Shown here piece after piece: positions 8,501 to 19,464 of a stretch of 64,000 nucleotides of DNA. Under the pieces are notes generated by a model. That model was not told the origin of the DNA. It did not search any database and saw only the letters and a list, made by a program, of their open reading frames with translations. A program made the translations under genes and the position numbers. The DNA is from Pseudarthrobacter sp. NamB4 (GTDB taxonomy: Bacteria; Actinomycetota; Actinomycetes; Actinomycetales; Micrococcaceae): contig NZ_VAHM01000007.1 in NCBI RefSeq assembly GCF_005796185.1, positions 1-64,000 of the forward strand, read 5' to 3'. The number at the start of each line of letters is the position of its first letter. Positions within the stretch are counted from its first letter, which is position 1.

Positions 8501-9244
8501 ATGCGATTGCCAGCCGACAGTTCCCCGCTCAAAGCCGTCCTGTGGGACATGGACGGGACGATAGTTGACACGGAACCGTACTGGATCGCGGCTGAACATG
8601 CGCTGGTGGAGGCTCACGGCGGGACCTGGTCCCACGAGCAGGCAATGCAGCTGGTGGGCCAGTCGCTGACTTTTTCCGCCGGGCTCCTGCAGGAGGCCGG
8701 CGTGGCCCTGGAAGTCCGGCAGATCATCGACACGCTTACCGCGGCCGTGGTGGCAAGCGTACAGCGCCAGGTGCCGTGGCGGCCGGGTGCCCGCGAGCTC
8801 CTGGAAGAGCTCCACCTTGCCGGCGTGCGGTGCGCCCTGGTCACCATGTCTGAGGGCCCGCTGGCCCGGCAAGTGGTGGACAGCCTCCCGCGGCAATACT
8901 TTGAGGTCCTGGTAACGGGGGACACGGTGGCCCAAGGCAAGCCCCACCCCGAGGCCTACCTGACCGCACTGGAATGGCTCCAGGCTGCCGACCCGGACCT
9001 GGCCATCCACCATTGCGTTGCGCTGGAAGATTCTGCTCCGGGCGTGGCCGCGGCGGTGGCGTCCGGCGTGGCGACCGTGGCCATTCCGCATATCGTTCCG
9101 CTGCCCGAGGATCACCGCTACACACTCTGGGACTCCCTGTCCGGCCGCTCCGTCACCGATCTCGAGTCCCTGGTCCTGGCCGGCAACGCCCTCGGCAGCA
9201 CCACCGGTTCGCCGGTGCAGGCGCTCGGGATCGCCGGTGAGTGA
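8501..9244 (+). CDS. HAD superfamily phosphatase, beta-phosphoglucomutase-like
   Basis: A 247-residue HAD hydrolase. Motif I is LWDMDGTIVDTEPYW with the nucleophile and general acid Asp pair near residue 15, motif II is the Thr in ALVTMSEG, and motifs III/IV are the Lys in VAQGKPHPEAY and the Asp pair region ALEDSAPGVAAAVASG. A four-helix cap follows motif I, so small sugar phosphates are likely substrates, but the specific one cannot be read. TACACT (8489-8494) is 6 nt before the ATG. The 3' end overlaps the next gene by 8 bp, implying coupled translation. Confidence 0.9.
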   Translation: MRLPADSSPLKAVLWDMDGTIVDTEPYWIAAEHALVEAHGGTWSHEQAMQLVGQSLTFSAGLLQEAGVALEVRQIIDTLTAAVVASVQRQVPWRPGARELLEELHLAGVRCALVTMSEGPLARQVVDSLPRQYFEVLVTGDTVAQGKPHPEAYLTALEWLQAADPDLAIHHCVALEDSAPGVAAAVASGVATVAIPHIVPLPEDHRYTLWDSLSGRSVTDLESLVLAGNALGSTTGSPVQALGIAGE

Positions 9245-10397
9245 AACCAGCGCCCCTGTCCGGCGTGAAGGCATCCCCCTGGGAAGGATCGCCGGCGTTC
9301 CGGTGGTTCTTGCCTACTCCTGGTTCATCATCGCCGCCTTCACTGTGATTGTTTACGGGCCGGTCCTCGGCCGGCAGAACCCGGCCCTCGGCATGAGCGC
9401 TTACATCGTGGCCTTCGCCTACGCCGTCCTGCTCCTTATTTCCGTCCTGGTCCACGAGCTCGCCCACGCCCTGTCGGCCAAGATCTACGGCTGGCCCACG
9501 CAGAAGATCGTGCTCAACCTGTGGGGCGGGCATACCCAGTTCGAGAGCTTCACGGCGTCACCGGGACGGTCGGTTGTGGTGGCACTCGCCGGCCCGGCAG
9601 CCAACTTTGCCCTGGCAGGAGGTGCCTGGCTGGTGCTCAGCTCGGTAAGCATGGGCAGCGTGGCGGAAATCCTCACCAACATCTTCATGTGGGCGAACTT
9701 CCTGATTGCGGTCTTCAACGTGCTCCCGGGGCTTCCACTGGACGGCGGGCGCCTGGTTGAGTCAGTTGTCTGGAAGGCAACCGGCAGCCAGGCCAAAGGA
9801 ACCATAGCTGCAGGCTGGGGCGGCCGGATCATCGTCGTCGGCATCTGCTACTGGTTCATCCTCAGGCCCTTGCTGGCCGGGGACTCACCGGATTTCAGTC
9901 TCCTGATGATTACAGTCCTCGTCAGCGGCTTCCTCTGGATGGGTGCTTCCGCGTCCATCCAACAGGGCACCCTCCGGGGGCGGCTTCACCTTGTCAGCGC
10001 GGCAGGGCTTTCGACGCCGGCTGCGGGGCTTCCTGCGACGGCGACAGTGGAAGACGCCCTTCGGCACGGCGGTGCTGTTTCGCTGGTGGTCTGCGGGCCC
10101 GATGGCCGTCCCGAAGCGGTTGTTGATGCCGCAGCCTTGGCCTCGGTCCCTGCCCACGCTGCGGCCTCGACACCCATCACGGCGGTTTCCTATGCGTTGG
10201 CGCCCGGGGCGTATGTCCCCGAATGGTCGAAGGGGCAGGAGCTGATCCAGTTCCTGTCGCAGCTCGAAGGGCGGCACTACGCGGTGGTGGACCACAACGG
10301 CAAGGTGACGGGCCTGCTCTCCCAGGACGCAGTGCTGGCCGCCATCACCGGCAAAGCCCGGCGGCCCGATACACGCCGGCAAGGCCAAAACCGGTAG
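9237..10397 (+). CDS. Site-2 protease (M50) family intramembrane metalloprotease with CBS-like tail
   Basis: A 386-residue polytopic protein. The zinc motif HELAH (residues 73-77) lies in a hydrophobic helix, and the third-ligand motif appears as NVLPGLPLDGGRLVES. The C-terminal third (ATATVEDALRHGGAVSLVVCGPDGRPEAVVD and a second repeat ending HYAVVDHNGKVTGLLSQDAV) looks like paired CBS domains, which often sense nucleotides. The substrate is unknown; relatives cleave membrane proteins such as anti-sigma factors. The start is GTG at 9237 inside the end of the HAD gene; longer in-frame extensions only overlap that gene. Confidence 0.88.
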   Translation: MSETSAPVRREGIPLGRIAGVPVVLAYSWFIIAAFTVIVYGPVLGRQNPALGMSAYIVAFAYAVLLLISVLVHELAHALSAKIYGWPTQKIVLNLWGGHTQFESFTASPGRSVVVALAGPAANFALAGGAWLVLSSVSMGSVAEILTNIFMWANFLIAVFNVLPGLPLDGGRLVESVVWKATGSQAKGTIAAGWGGRIIVVGICYWFILRPLLAGDSPDFSLLMITVLVSGFLWMGASASIQQGTLRGRLHLVSAAGLSTPAAGLPATATVEDALRHGGAVSLVVCGPDGRPEAVVDAAALASVPAHAAASTPITAVSYALAPGAYVPEWSKGQELIQFLSQLEGRHYAVVDHNGKVTGLLSQDAVLAAITGKARRPDTRRQGQNR

Positions 10398-10490
10398 AGT
10401 TACCTGCCGGCCGTGCATTGCCGCCGCAGAAGCCACAATGTTTGTAACAGGACATTCAGGCGCCACAGTTTTACAGGAGCGAGGAAAGTC

Positions 10491-11555
10491 ATGAGCAGCG
10501 AAACTGCCGTCAACGAAGCCCCAGCAGCCGGCCCCACCGGTGCTGCCGCCGGCGGCTCGCAGCCGGTGGGTGCGGCGCGCCGCCGTGGCCCCTTCCGGGA
10601 AGGCGAACGTGTCCAGCTGACCGACGAGCGCGGCCGTATGAACACCATTACCCTCGAAAGCGGCGGTGCCTTCCATACGCACCGGGGCTTTCTGAACCAC
10701 GACGACATCATCGGCAAGGTGGACGGCTCTGTGGTGGTGAACAACGTTGGCCAGCAGTACCAGACCCTGCGTCCCCTCCTCTCCGACTTTGTACTCTCCA
10801 TGCCGCGCGGCGCAGCAGTGGTGTATCCCAAGGACGCCGGCCAGATCGTCACGATGGCAGATATCTTCCCGGGTGCACGGGTGGTGGAAGCAGGTGTGGG
10901 CTCGGGCGCCCTGTCCATTTCCCTGCTCAGGGCAGTGGGCGACAACGGGTACCTGCACTCCTTCGAACGCCGTGAGGAATTCGCCGACATCGCCCGCGGC
11001 AACGTTGAAACCATTTTCGGCGGACCGCACCCCGCCTGGCAGATCACGCTGGGCGACTTCCAGGAAGAAGTTGTCCGCACGGAGGCGCCAGGCTCCGTGG
11101 ACCGGGTGGTCCTGGACATGCTCGCGCCCTGGGAATGCCTTGACGCCGTGGCCACTGTCTTGGCACCCGGGGGTGTCTGGATCAACTACGTCGCCACCGT
11201 CACCCAGCTTTCCCGCACTGCCGAAGCAATCCGGGCTGACGGCCGCTTCACAGAGCCCGACGCCTGGGAATCGCTGGTCCGCGGCTGGCACCTTGAGGGA
11301 CTGGCAGTCCGGCCGGACCACCGGATGGTGGCGCACACCGGGTTCCTGCTGGTCACCCGGCGGCTGGCCGACGGCGTTACCGGCATTTCCGTGAAGCGCC
11401 GCCCGTCCAAGACGGACTTTAACGAAAGCGACGTCAACGCCTGGACGCCCGGGGCCGTGGGGGAGCGGCAGGTTTCGGATAAGAAACTCCGGCGTGCCGC
11501 GCGGGACGCCATCGCCGGTACCAACGTCAAGGACGATCCCGAGGTTACGAACTAG
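10491..11555 (+). CDS. trmI: tRNA (adenine-N1)-methyltransferase TrmI
   Basis: A 354-residue class I methyltransferase predicted to make m1A58 in the tRNA T-loop. The N-terminal beta domain (FREGERVQLTDERGRMNTITLE) precedes the Rossmann domain, with SAM motif VVEAGVGSGALSISLLRA near residues 125-142 and VVLDMLAPWECLD as the motif IV region. A low-complexity Ala/Pro start of about 25 residues and a basic C-terminal tail flank it. ATG at 10491 has GAGGAAAG upstream. In mycobacteria the homologue lies in the same neighbourhood as the proteasome genes, as here. Confidence 0.92.
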   Translation: MSSETAVNEAPAAGPTGAAAGGSQPVGAARRRGPFREGERVQLTDERGRMNTITLESGGAFHTHRGFLNHDDIIGKVDGSVVVNNVGQQYQTLRPLLSDFVLSMPRGAAVVYPKDAGQIVTMADIFPGARVVEAGVGSGALSISLLRAVGDNGYLHSFERREEFADIARGNVETIFGGPHPAWQITLGDFQEEVVRTEAPGSVDRVVLDMLAPWECLDAVATVLAPGGVWINYVATVTQLSRTAEAIRADGRFTEPDAWESLVRGWHLEGLAVRPDHRMVAHTGFLLVTRRLADGVTGISVKRRPSKTDFNESDVNAWTPGAVGERQVSDKKLRRAARDAIAGTNVKDDPEVTN

Positions 11556-11598
11556 TCCACATTTCGGGAGTCTCCCTCCCTACCTGCCATCTTGGGGC

Positions 11599-11604
11599 TA
11601 ATGT
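11599..11604 (+). promoter_or_regulatory. Candidate -10 box of the arc-dop promoter
   Basis: TAATGT stands 33 nt before the arc ATG, after the trmI stop. This leaves room for a 5' leader carrying the GGAAGGGG ribosome binding site. No clear -35 element is visible. Confidence 0.35.
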
Positions 11605-11637
11605 CTTAATAGAAGCGCAGGAAGGGGCTGATACATC

Positions 11638-13389
11638 ATGGAGACACCAAACCAGGACTCCGGACGTACACCGGCAGAGCAGTCTGCCGCAAATGACCTC
11701 TCGGTTGCCGACCGCCAGGTCAACATCCTCCGGGACAAGCTCAGGCACATTGACCGCCAGTTGGCTGCGGCGACGCAGAACAACGCAAAACTGGTCAGCA
11801 TGCTTGAGACCGCGAAGGCCGAGATCCTTCGGCTGAAGAATGCCTTGGACCAGGAAGGCCAGCCGCCGTACAGCTTCGGCACCATCCTCCAACTGAATCC
11901 CAGGCGGCAGCCCGCGCCGGGCAGCAGCGGGCAGGCAGCCACGGAAGAGTCCGTGGACATCTTCAACGCCGGCCGCAAGATGCGCGTGGGCATCAGCCCG
12001 CTGGTGAACATCAACCAGTTGGCGGTGGGCCAGGAGGTCCTCCTGAACGAGGCGCTCCTCATCGTTGCCGGCCTGGGGTACGAGCGCGCAGGTGAGCTGG
12101 CCACGCTGAAGGAGATGCTCGGAGCCGATCGTGCCCTTGTGGTGGGGCGTGCGGACGAAGAACGCGTCGTCCGGCTCTCCGGTGCGCTCATGGCTGAGAA
12201 GCTGCGCGTGGGCGATGCCCTGTCCGTTGACTCGAGGACGGGCTATGCCCTCGAAAAAGTCCCCCGCTCCGAGGTGGAAAACCTGGTGCTGGAGGAAGTT
12301 CCGGACATCACCTACGAGGACATCGGCGGCCTCGGACCGCAGATCGAGCAGATCCGTGATGCCGTCGAGCTGCCGTTCCTGCACCCTGACCTCTACCGCG
12401 AACACGGGCTGAAGGCCCCCAAGGGCATCCTGCTTTACGGCCCGCCGGGCTGCGGAAAGACCCTCATTGCCAAGGCAGTGGCCAATTCCCTCGCGGCCCG
12501 CGCAGCAGAGCGGTCCGGCAACGTGGACCTAAAGAGCTACTTCCTGAACATCAAGGGCCCGGAACTCCTGGACAAGTATGTCGGTGAAACCGAGCGCCAT
12601 ATCCGGCTGATCTTCTCCAGGGCTCGCGAAAAGGCGTCCGACGGCAGCCCCGTGGTGGTGTTCTTTGACGAAATGGACTCGCTGTTCCGCACCCGCGGCA
12701 CCGGCATCTCGTCCGACGTCGAAACAACCATCGTGCCCCAGCTGCTAAGCGAGATCGACGGCGTGGAGCGACTGGACAACGTGATCGTGATTGGCGCGTC
12801 GAACCGCGAGGACATGATCGATCCCGCCATCCTCCGGCCCGGCCGCCTGGACGTCAAGGTCAAGATCCACCGTCCGGACGCCGAGGCCGCCGCCGACATC
12901 TTCAACAAGTACATCACCACTGACCTTCCCTTCCATGAATCTGACCTCGCCGAGCACAACGGAGATGTCCAGGCAACCGTCGACGCCATGGTCCAGCGGA
13001 CGGTGGAGGCCATGTACTCAACGGACAAGTCCAACGAGTTCCTGGAGGTTACGTACGCCAACGGCGACACGGAGATGCTCTACTTTAAGGACTTCAACTC
13101 CGGAGCGGTGGTACAAAACGTCGTAGACCGGGCCAAGAAATACGCCATCAAGGACCTCCTGACCACGCACCACAAGGGGCTGCGGATCGAGCATCTGCTC
13201 CGCGCCGTGGTGGATGAGTTCCGCGAGCACGAGGACATGCCCAACACCACCAATCCGGATGACTGGGCGCGGATCTCGGGCAAGAAGGGCGAACGCATCA
13301 CCTATATCCGGACCATCGTCCAGGGCAAGGCCGGCCAGGAGCCCGGCAAGTCCATCGAAACCATGCCGGCCACGGGGCAGTATCTATGA
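11638..13389 (+). CDS. arc: Proteasome-activating AAA ATPase ARC/Mpa
   Basis: A 583-residue ring ATPase that unfolds pupylated proteins and feeds them to the 20S proteasome. The N-terminal coiled coil (residues about 25-75: [21 protein letters not shown] and following heptads) binds Pup. Tandem OB domains follow. The AAA domain has Walker A GPPGCGKT near residue 265, Walker [12 protein letters not shown], and arginine-finger region [13 protein letters not shown]. The C-terminus is GQYL, a penultimate-Tyr docking tail as in Mpa. An ordinary ribosome binding site precedes the ATG. It overlaps dop by 4 bp (ATGA). Confidence 0.97.
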   Translation: METPNQDSGRTPAEQSAANDLSVADRQVNILRDKLRHIDRQLAAATQNNAKLVSMLETAKAEILRLKNALDQEGQPPYSFGTILQLNPRRQPAPGSSGQAATEESVDIFNAGRKMRVGISPLVNINQLAVGQEVLLNEALLIVAGLGYERAGELATLKEMLGADRALVVGRADEERVVRLSGALMAEKLRVGDALSVDSRTGYALEKVPRSEVENLVLEEVPDITYEDIGGLGPQIEQIRDAVELPFLHPDLYREHGLKAPKGILLYGPPGCGKTLIAKAVANSLAARAAERSGNVDLKSYFLNIKGPELLDKYVGETERHIRLIFSRAREKASDGSPVVVFFDEMDSLFRTRGTGISSDVETTIVPQLLSEIDGVERLDNVIVIGASNREDMIDPAILRPGRLDVKVKIHRPDAEAAADIFNKYITTDLPFHESDLAEHNGDVQATVDAMVQRTVEAMYSTDKSNEFLEVTYANGDTEMLYFKDFNSGAVVQNVVDRAKKYAIKDLLTTHHKGLRIEHLLRAVVDEFREHEDMPNTTNPDDWARISGKKGERITYIRTIVQGKAGQEPGKSIETMPATGQYL

Positions 13390-15056
13390 CGGCTGCTTCG
13401 GAACCTGCCGGCGGGGGAGGACTGCCCGCCGGCGGGGCCATGCGCGTTATGGGTGCGGAAACGGAATATGGCATCCATGCCCCGTCCGCGCCCTCCGCCA
13501 ACGCCACCATGATGAGTGCCAGGGTGGTGCAGGCCTACGCGCAGGTAACCCGGCAGCGCGCCGCCGGAGGAGCGGAGACCCGCTGGGACTATACAGACGA
13601 GGAACCGCTGCACGACGCCCGCGGCTGGACGGTGGACCGTGCCACCGCCCATCCCAGCCAGCTGACCGACCAGCCGCCGGTTCTCGATGCGGAAGCGGTG
13701 GCCCTCGCCTACGGACGGGAGGAGCTCGAGCTTGACGGGCAGGACGAGTCCGGCACCCTCCTGATGAACATGGTCCTGGGCAACGGAGCGCGGCTCTACG
13801 TGGACCACGCCCATCCCGAATACTCCAGCCCGGAGGTCACCAACCCCCGTGACGCGGTCAGGTGGGACGCTGCGGGAGACCTCGTAGCGCTGGCCACCGT
13901 GCGCCGGCTGGCAGCCGATCCGGACCTGCCGCCCGTCAATTTGTACAAGAACAACACGGACAACAAGTCCGTGTCCTACGGCTCCCATGAGAACTACCTC
14001 ATGCCACGGTCCGTCCCCTTTGGCGACATCGTGCGGGGCCTGACGCCTTTCTTCGTCACCCGCCAGATCATGTGCGGCACCGGCCGGGTGGGGATCGGGC
14101 AGGACAGCTCCACCCCGGGGTACCAGATCAGCCAGCGGGCCGACTTCTTCGAAGCCGAAGTCGGGCTGGAAACCACCATCCGCCGGCCGATCATCAACAC
14201 GAGGGACGAGCCGCATGCTACCGCTGACAAGTACCGGCGGCTGCATGTGATCATCGGGGACGCCAACCTCAGCCAGGTGTCCAACTACCTGAAGTTCGGA
14301 ACGACCGCCATGGTGCTCAGCCTCATTGAGGCCGGGCTTGCCCCGAGAGTAGAAGTTTACGAACCGGTGGCCGCACTCCAGGCTGTTAGCCACGACACCT
14401 CCCTTACCGCCACGCTCCGCCTGATGGACGGACGGCGGGTCACCGCCCTCGACCTCCAGTGGATGTATCACGAGGCCGCTGCCAAACTGGCACAGGACAC
14501 CGGCGTAGGGGATGCCTTGGACGGCGACGGGCACACGCACGCGGTCCTTGAACACTGGGCCACCGTCCTTACCCAACTGGACAATGACCGCAAAGCCGCT
14601 GCCTCCTCTGTCGAATGGCTCGCCAAACTGTCACTGCTCGAGGGGTACCGCGAGCGTGACGGGCTTGAATGGAACGACGCCAGGATGGGACTCGTCGACC
14701 TGCAGTGGGCCGACATCAGGCCCGAAAAGGGGCTTTATTACCGGCTCCTGGCGAGGAACCGGATGCAAAGAATCCTCGAGGACGCGGCCATTGCCTCGGC
14801 CGTCTCAGAACCTCCCTCAGATACCCGTGCCTTCTTCCGGGGCAAGTGCATCAGCAGCTTCGGCAAGGACGTGGTGGGTGCCAGTTGGGACTCTGTCATC
14901 TTCGACGTTCCCGGATACGGGCGGCTTCAGCGGGTGCCCACCAGGGAACCGCTACGGGGAACGAAAGCCCTGACCGGAGCGTTGTTTGAACGCTACCGGG
15001 AGGCGGGCCCGTTCCTTGCGGAGCTTCTGGGACATAACGCTCCGCCTGCGGCGTAA
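13386..15056 (+). CDS. dop: Depupylase/Pup deamidase Dop
   Basis: A 556-residue carboxylate-amine ligase-fold enzyme of the glutamine-synthetase clan. In this system Dop converts the C-terminal Gln of Pup to Glu and later removes Pup from substrates. Signature segments are [13 protein letters not shown] near residue 20, [24 protein letters not shown], and [12 protein letters not shown] with the nucleotide/metal residues. The extra stretch after the N-terminal motif ([25 protein letters not shown]) corresponds to the Dop-specific loop absent from PafA below. ATG overlaps the arc stop. The pup gene, whose product ends in Gln, lies 85 nt downstream. Confidence 0.97.
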   Translation: MTAASEPAGGGGLPAGGAMRVMGAETEYGIHAPSAPSANATMMSARVVQAYAQVTRQRAAGGAETRWDYTDEEPLHDARGWTVDRATAHPSQLTDQPPVLDAEAVALAYGREELELDGQDESGTLLMNMVLGNGARLYVDHAHPEYSSPEVTNPRDAVRWDAAGDLVALATVRRLAADPDLPPVNLYKNNTDNKSVSYGSHENYLMPRSVPFGDIVRGLTPFFVTRQIMCGTGRVGIGQDSSTPGYQISQRADFFEAEVGLETTIRRPIINTRDEPHATADKYRRLHVIIGDANLSQVSNYLKFGTTAMVLSLIEAGLAPRVEVYEPVAALQAVSHDTSLTATLRLMDGRRVTALDLQWMYHEAAAKLAQDTGVGDALDGDGHTHAVLEHWATVLTQLDNDRKAAASSVEWLAKLSLLEGYRERDGLEWNDARMGLVDLQWADIRPEKGLYYRLLARNRMQRILEDAAIASAVSEPPSDTRAFFRGKCISSFGKDVVGASWDSVIFDVPGYGRLQRVPTREPLRGTKALTGALFERYREAGPFLAELLGHNAPPAA

Positions 15057-15141
15057 ACCGCCCCGGGAAGCCCATACCGTGGCAGGATGGGCATATCGGA
15101 GGATCCGCCGGATCCGATGACGGATATAAGGAGGGGTACCA

Positions 15142-15345
15142 ATGGCAGGCCAGGAACAGCAGCATCCGCAATCGCGGGACAGCCAGGTCGACGAAGACAT
15201 TCCCGAGGCGCCGCCCGCACCGCCTGAGGCGCAGGCTTCAGCATCAACGGAAGGCGTAGACGATCTCCTCGACGAGATCGACGGCGTCCTCGAATCCAAC
15301 GCCGAAGAGTTCGTCCGGGCGTTCGTCCAAAAGGGCGGTCAGTAA
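15142..15345 (+). CDS. pup: Prokaryotic ubiquitin-like protein Pup
   Basis: A 67-residue, acidic, probably disordered protein. The N-terminal half is Gln/Pro/Ala-rich. The C-terminal half has the ARC-binding helix ([20 protein letters not shown]) and FVQKGGQ at the end. The terminal Gln means that Dop must deamidate it before PafA can ligate it to lysines. The ATG follows a strong AAGGAGG ribosome binding site, fitting high expression. Confidence 0.97.
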   Translation: MAGQEQQHPQSRDSQVDEDIPEAPPAPPEAQASASTEGVDDLLDEIDGVLESNAEEFVRAFVQKGGQ

Positions 15346-15426
15346 CCCGGACCCGGTGGGTGGCGGAAGCCGCGGTCGGCCGGAATCTGTACCGACGGTG
15401 AAGAACTACGTTCAAGGAGTGCATGA

Positions 15427-16248
15427 GTGCTGGAATCAACCGCCAACCAGGTAGCCGCCAACGCCACCTCGTCCTTTACGGAACACCTGCAACGGGACCG
15501 GCCCGAGCTTCTGCCCTACAACCGGTCCCTTCAGGCAGGCGCGTCACCCACCGCCCCATTGCAGGTTCCGCATGCCACCACCATCGTTGCCATGGCCTAC
15601 GACGGCGGTGTGCTGATGGCAGGGGACAGGCGCGCGACCATGGGCAACGTCATAGCCAGCCGGCACATCGAGAAAGTCTTCCCCGCTGACCGTTACTCGG
15701 TTCTGGGAATTGCGGGGACTGCCGGCATAGCCATCGACCTGACCCGGTTGTTCCAGGTTGAACTGGAGCACTACGAAAAAATTGAGGGCACGCTCCTCAG
15801 CCTTGAAGGCAAGGCCAACCGGCTGGGCGCCATGATCAGGGGAAACCTCCCGCTGGCACTGCAGGGCCTGGCCGTGGTGCCGCTCTTCGCCGGTTTTGAC
15901 ACCAGCGCAGGTGTGGGCCGGCTCTTTTCCTACGATGTCACCGGCGGCCGGTACGAGGAGCATGAACACCACACGGTCGGTTCCGGATCAGTCTTTGCCC
16001 GCGGTGCCCTGAAAAAACTCTGGCGGCCCAACCTCACCGCCGCCGAGGCCACCGCCGTGGCAGTGGAATCCCTTTACGATGCCGCCGACGACGATTCAGC
16101 AACCGGCGGTCCCGATACCGTCCGCAAGCTCTGGCCCATCATCTACACAGTGGACAGTTCCGGTGCGCGGCGGGTGCCCGAGAACGAACTGGCAGCTGTA
16201 TCGAGGAACGTCATAGAAGCCCGTACCATCGCTGGACGGGAGGCCTGA
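15427..16248 (+). CDS. prcB: 20S proteasome beta subunit PrcB
   Basis: A 273-residue precursor of the catalytic beta subunit. A propeptide of about 50 residues ends at PHA, after which [24 protein letters not shown] starts the mature enzyme, so Thr51 is the N-terminal nucleophile. The Asp and Lys equivalents (GDRRAT and VFPADR region) and SGS-type motif ([16 protein letters not shown]) are present. GTG at 15427 lies 7 nt after AAGGAG; an ATG at 15423 is in another frame. It ends 1 nt before prcA. Confidence 0.96.
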   Translation: MLESTANQVAANATSSFTEHLQRDRPELLPYNRSLQAGASPTAPLQVPHATTIVAMAYDGGVLMAGDRRATMGNVIASRHIEKVFPADRYSVLGIAGTAGIAIDLTRLFQVELEHYEKIEGTLLSLEGKANRLGAMIRGNLPLALQGLAVVPLFAGFDTSAGVGRLFSYDVTGGRYEEHEHHTVGSGSVFARGALKKLWRPNLTAAEATAVAVESLYDAADDDSATGGPDTVRKLWPIIYTVDSSGARRVPENELAAVSRNVIEARTIAGREA

Positions 16249-16249
16249 T

Positions 16250-16960
16250 ATGACGCAGCAATTCTATGTATCGCCCGAGCAGCTGATGAAGGACCGCGCG
16301 GACTTCGCGCGGAAGGGCATAGCCAGGGGTCGGTCCGTCGTCGTCATCAGCTGCCAGGACGGCATCGCCCTCGTAGCCGAAAATCCTTCACCTTCCCTCC
16401 ACAAAGTCGGCGAGATCTACGACAAAATCGCGTTCGCCGCCGTCGGGAAGTACAACGAGTTTGAAAGCCTTCGCCAGGCGGGGGTCCGGTACGCAGACGT
16501 ACGCGGTTACTCCTACGACCGCGAGGATGTGACTGCCAGGGGCCTCGCAAGCGTGTATGCGCAGAGCCTGGGAGCCGTGTTCACGGCTGAACAGAAGCCG
16601 TTCGAGGTGGAACTGGCGGTCGCTGAAGTGGGCCCCACCCAGGGTGAGGACCACCTGTACCGGCTGACCTTTGACGGCTCCATCGCAGACGAGCACTCCT
16701 TCGTTGTCATGGGCGGCCAGGCGGACAAGGTCTCCTCAGTCATTGGGCAGGGCTGGCGCAGTTCGCTGAGCCTCGCAGAAGCCGTGCGCCTTGCCGTGTC
16801 AGGCCTGGTCCCGCCGGCAGAGGCGGACGAACAGCCGAAGACACTGCCCCCGGGTGCCCTGGAAGTGGCAGTTCTTGACCGCGATTCGGAGGCCACCCGC
16901 GGATCCAGGCGGGCCTTCCGCCGGCTCAACGACGCGGAAATCACTGCACTGCTGGCCTAG
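16250..16960 (+). CDS. prcA: 20S proteasome alpha subunit PrcA
   Basis: A 236-residue alpha subunit forming the outer gated rings of the 20S core. It starts with the alpha-type N-terminal stretch [22 protein letters not shown], lacks a processed Thr, and continues with the Ntn fold ([44 protein letters not shown]). The C-terminal segment ([27 protein letters not shown]) is the variable alpha tail. ATG follows the prcB stop directly. pafA follows 13 nt after the stop. Confidence 0.95.
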   Translation: MTQQFYVSPEQLMKDRADFARKGIARGRSVVVISCQDGIALVAENPSPSLHKVGEIYDKIAFAAVGKYNEFESLRQAGVRYADVRGYSYDREDVTARGLASVYAQSLGAVFTAEQKPFEVELAVAEVGPTQGEDHLYRLTFDGSIADEHSFVVMGGQADKVSSVIGQGWRSSLSLAEAVRLAVSGLVPPAEADEQPKTLPPGALEVAVLDRDSEATRGSRRAFRRLNDAEITALLA

Positions 16961-16973
16961 GAGGACAGTACAG

Positions 16974-18338
16974 ATGGACAAGAGAATCTTCGGAATCGAA
17001 ACCGAGTTCGGGATCTCGTATTCGAGCCCCGATTCAAGGCCTCTTGCTCCCGAGGAGGTGGCCCGGTACCTCTTCCGCAAAGTGGTCAGCTGGGGGCGCT
17101 CATCCAACGTCTTCCTAACCAACGGATCACGGCTCTACCTAGATGTCGGGTCCCACCCGGAATACGCGACGGCTGAGTGCGATGACCTGGCACAGCTCAT
17201 CGCCCACGACCGCGCGGGGGAGCTGATCCTGGACGACCTTGTGGACGAAGCGCAGGCCCGGCTCGCGGCAGAAGGCTTCAACGGCACCGTCTACCTGTTC
17301 AAGAACAACACCGATTCGGCCGGAAACTCGTACGGCAGCCACGAGAACTACCTCATTCCCCGGCGCGGCGAATTTTCCCGACTTGCGGAGATCCTGATCC
17401 CGTTCCTGGTCACCCGCCAGCTGATCGCCGGTGCGGGCAAGATCCTCAAGACTCCCCATGGGGCCACCTACGCCTTTTCCCAGCGGGCTGACCACATTTG
17501 GGAAGGGGTTTCCTCCGCCACCACCCGTTCGCGGCCCATCATCAACACCCGCGATGAGCCCCATGCGGATGCCGAATTCTATCGCCGCCTCCATGTCATT
17601 GTGGGTGACTCGAACATGTCTGAGGCCACTGCCCTCATGAAAATCGGCACTGTTGACCTCGTCCTGCGCATGATTGAAGCAGGTGTGATCATGCGGGACA
17701 TGAGGATGGAAAACCCCATCCGCAGCATCCGTGAAATCTCCCATGACCTCACCGGGCGGGCGTTGGTCCGCCTGGCCAACGGGCGCCAGCTCACTGCCCT
17801 CGAAATCCAGCAGGAGTACTTGACGAAAGTGACGGCTTTCGTCAAGGAGCACGGAGCCCACAACCCGCACGTGCCGCTGATCCTCGATCTTTGGGAGCGC
17901 ACCCTCAAGGCGATCGAAACCGGCGACTTCAGGGGCATCGACACCGAGATCGACTGGGCCATCAAGAAGAAACTCATGGACAATTACCGTGAACGCCACG
18001 GACTTGGCCTGGACCATGCCCGGATTGCCCAGCTGGACCTCACCTACCATGACATCTCCCGCGGCCGCGGCTTGTTTTACCTGCTCCAATCACGGGGTGC
18101 GGTGCGGCGAATCGTGGAGGACACAGTCATCAAGGACGCCGTTGACGTCCCGCCCCAGACCACCCGCGCCAAACTCCGCGGCGACTTCGTGCGCCGGGCC
18201 CAGGAGCTGGGCCGGGACTACACCGTTGACTGGGTCCACCTCAAGCTGAACGACAGGGCGCACCAGACAATCCTGTGCAAGGATCCCTTCCGCAGTGTCG
18301 ATGAGCGGGTGGATGCGCTCCTGGACTCTATGGGCTAA
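16974..18338 (+). CDS. pafA: Pup-protein ligase PafA
   Basis: A 454-residue ligase that activates the C-terminal Glu of deamidated Pup with ATP and couples it to substrate lysines. It is homologous to Dop but about 100 residues shorter: [14 protein letters not shown] at the N-terminus, [26 protein letters not shown], and [23 protein letters not shown] carry the active-site residues. The C-terminal domain contains [22 protein letters not shown] sequence ([11 protein letters not shown]). The start at 16974 is set by AGGAGG 9 nt upstream; the longer frame overlaps prcA. Confidence 0.96.
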   Translation: MDKRIFGIETEFGISYSSPDSRPLAPEEVARYLFRKVVSWGRSSNVFLTNGSRLYLDVGSHPEYATAECDDLAQLIAHDRAGELILDDLVDEAQARLAAEGFNGTVYLFKNNTDSAGNSYGSHENYLIPRRGEFSRLAEILIPFLVTRQLIAGAGKILKTPHGATYAFSQRADHIWEGVSSATTRSRPIINTRDEPHADAEFYRRLHVIVGDSNMSEATALMKIGTVDLVLRMIEAGVIMRDMRMENPIRSIREISHDLTGRALVRLANGRQLTALEIQQEYLTKVTAFVKEHGAHNPHVPLILDLWERTLKAIETGDFRGIDTEIDWAIKKKLMDNYRERHGLGLDHARIAQLDLTYHDISRGRGLFYLLQSRGAVRRIVEDTVIKDAVDVPPQTTRAKLRGDFVRRAQELGRDYTVDWVHLKLNDRAHQTILCKDPFRSVDERVDALLDSMG

Positions 18339-18403
18339 CACCCAGCTTCAGGGTCTATTCTGGATAAGGCCCCTATCCCGGCCTGCCGCGTTGAGCCGTT
18401 GCC

Positions 18404-19378
18404 ATGCGGAACATCGCCTTCATCCTGCCCCGACGAAAGTTCTCTTACGTGCGCCGACTACTAGCAATCCTTCTTCCCGGTCTGTTGCTGCTGACCGCCT
18501 GCGGCGGCTCAACCGCCGAGCCGGAACCCACCAGCGTATCCGCTGGTGAGACTGCCAAGTTCGACTCCCTCAAACTGACCGACAACGGGGACAAGAAAGC
18601 CCCCGGTGTGGAATTCACCAAGCCGCTGGAAGTGGCAGAGCCAACTGTCAAGGTGATCACTGAGGGCAGCGGCGAAACAGTCAAGGCGAACCAGGTGGCA
18701 AACATCTCCGTCCTGGCGCTCAACGGTAAGGACGGCAGTATGCTTGAGGACACGTTCCCCAACGAGCCGGAGCCCCTGGAACTTAACGAGGAGCTGAAGA
18801 CCGGAAGCGAGGTCATCTACAACGCCTTTGTTGGGGCCAGGGTCGGCTCCAGCCTGGCGCTTGCCGTGCCCGGACAGGCCGCCGCCGCAGGCGGTGAAGC
18901 ACAACCCACGCAGTTGCTGGTCATCAAGGTGATCTCCGCGGAGGACATTGCTCCCGTGCTCGAAAAGCCTGAAGGTGAAGCCATCACCCCGCCGGCCGGT
19001 CTTCCCAAGGTGACCGAGAATGGCGAGGGCATCCCCGAGATCAACGTCGAGGGCGTGGCCGCTCCCACAGCACTGGTCTCGCAGGACCTCATCAAGGGTA
19101 ACGGGGCCACTGTGAAGGAGACCGACACCCTCACGGTGAACTACGTCGGCGTCACCCTGGCCGGCGGCACCAAATTCGATTCCAGCTTCGACCGCGGCGA
19201 ACCCGCAAGCTTCCCCCTCACCGGCGTGATCAAGGGCTGGACCCAGGGCCTCGCCGGCAAGACTGTTGGGTCCCGCGTGCTGCTGGTCATCCCCAAGGAT
19301 CTTGCGTATGGAGAAGCCGGCCAGGGCGAGGCCAAGGGCGACCTTGTCTTCGTAGTGGACATCCTCGGGGCCAAGTAG
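18404..19378 (+). CDS. FKBP-type peptidyl-prolyl isomerase, secreted lipoprotein
   Basis: A 324-residue exported protein. A hydrophobic signal (LLAILLPGLLLLTACGG) ends in a lipobox with lipidated Cys33. Two FKBP-like regions follow; the C-terminal one is well preserved (LTVNYVGVTLAGGTKFDSSFDRGEPASFPL, then VIKGWTQGLAGKTVGSRVLLVIPKDLAYG). It likely assists folding of exported proteins at the outer face of the membrane. ATG at 18404 or GTG at 18449 could be the start; the latter gives a more compact signal peptide. A second, cytosolic FKBP follows. Confidence 0.88.
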   Translation: MRNIAFILPRRKFSYVRRLLAILLPGLLLLTACGGSTAEPEPTSVSAGETAKFDSLKLTDNGDKKAPGVEFTKPLEVAEPTVKVITEGSGETVKANQVANISVLALNGKDGSMLEDTFPNEPEPLELNEELKTGSEVIYNAFVGARVGSSLALAVPGQAAAAGGEAQPTQLLVIKVISAEDIAPVLEKPEGEAITPPAGLPKVTENGEGIPEINVEGVAAPTALVSQDLIKGNGATVKETDTLTVNYVGVTLAGGTKFDSSFDRGEPASFPLTGVIKGWTQGLAGKTVGSRVLLVIPKDLAYGEAGQGEAKGDLVFVVDILGAK

Positions 19379-19464
19379 CAACACTTACAGTCGGGCCGCG
19401 GCTTCCTGACGGCGGCATCCACCGGCATCACATCTACCAGCACATCCACACCAAAGGAGCAACC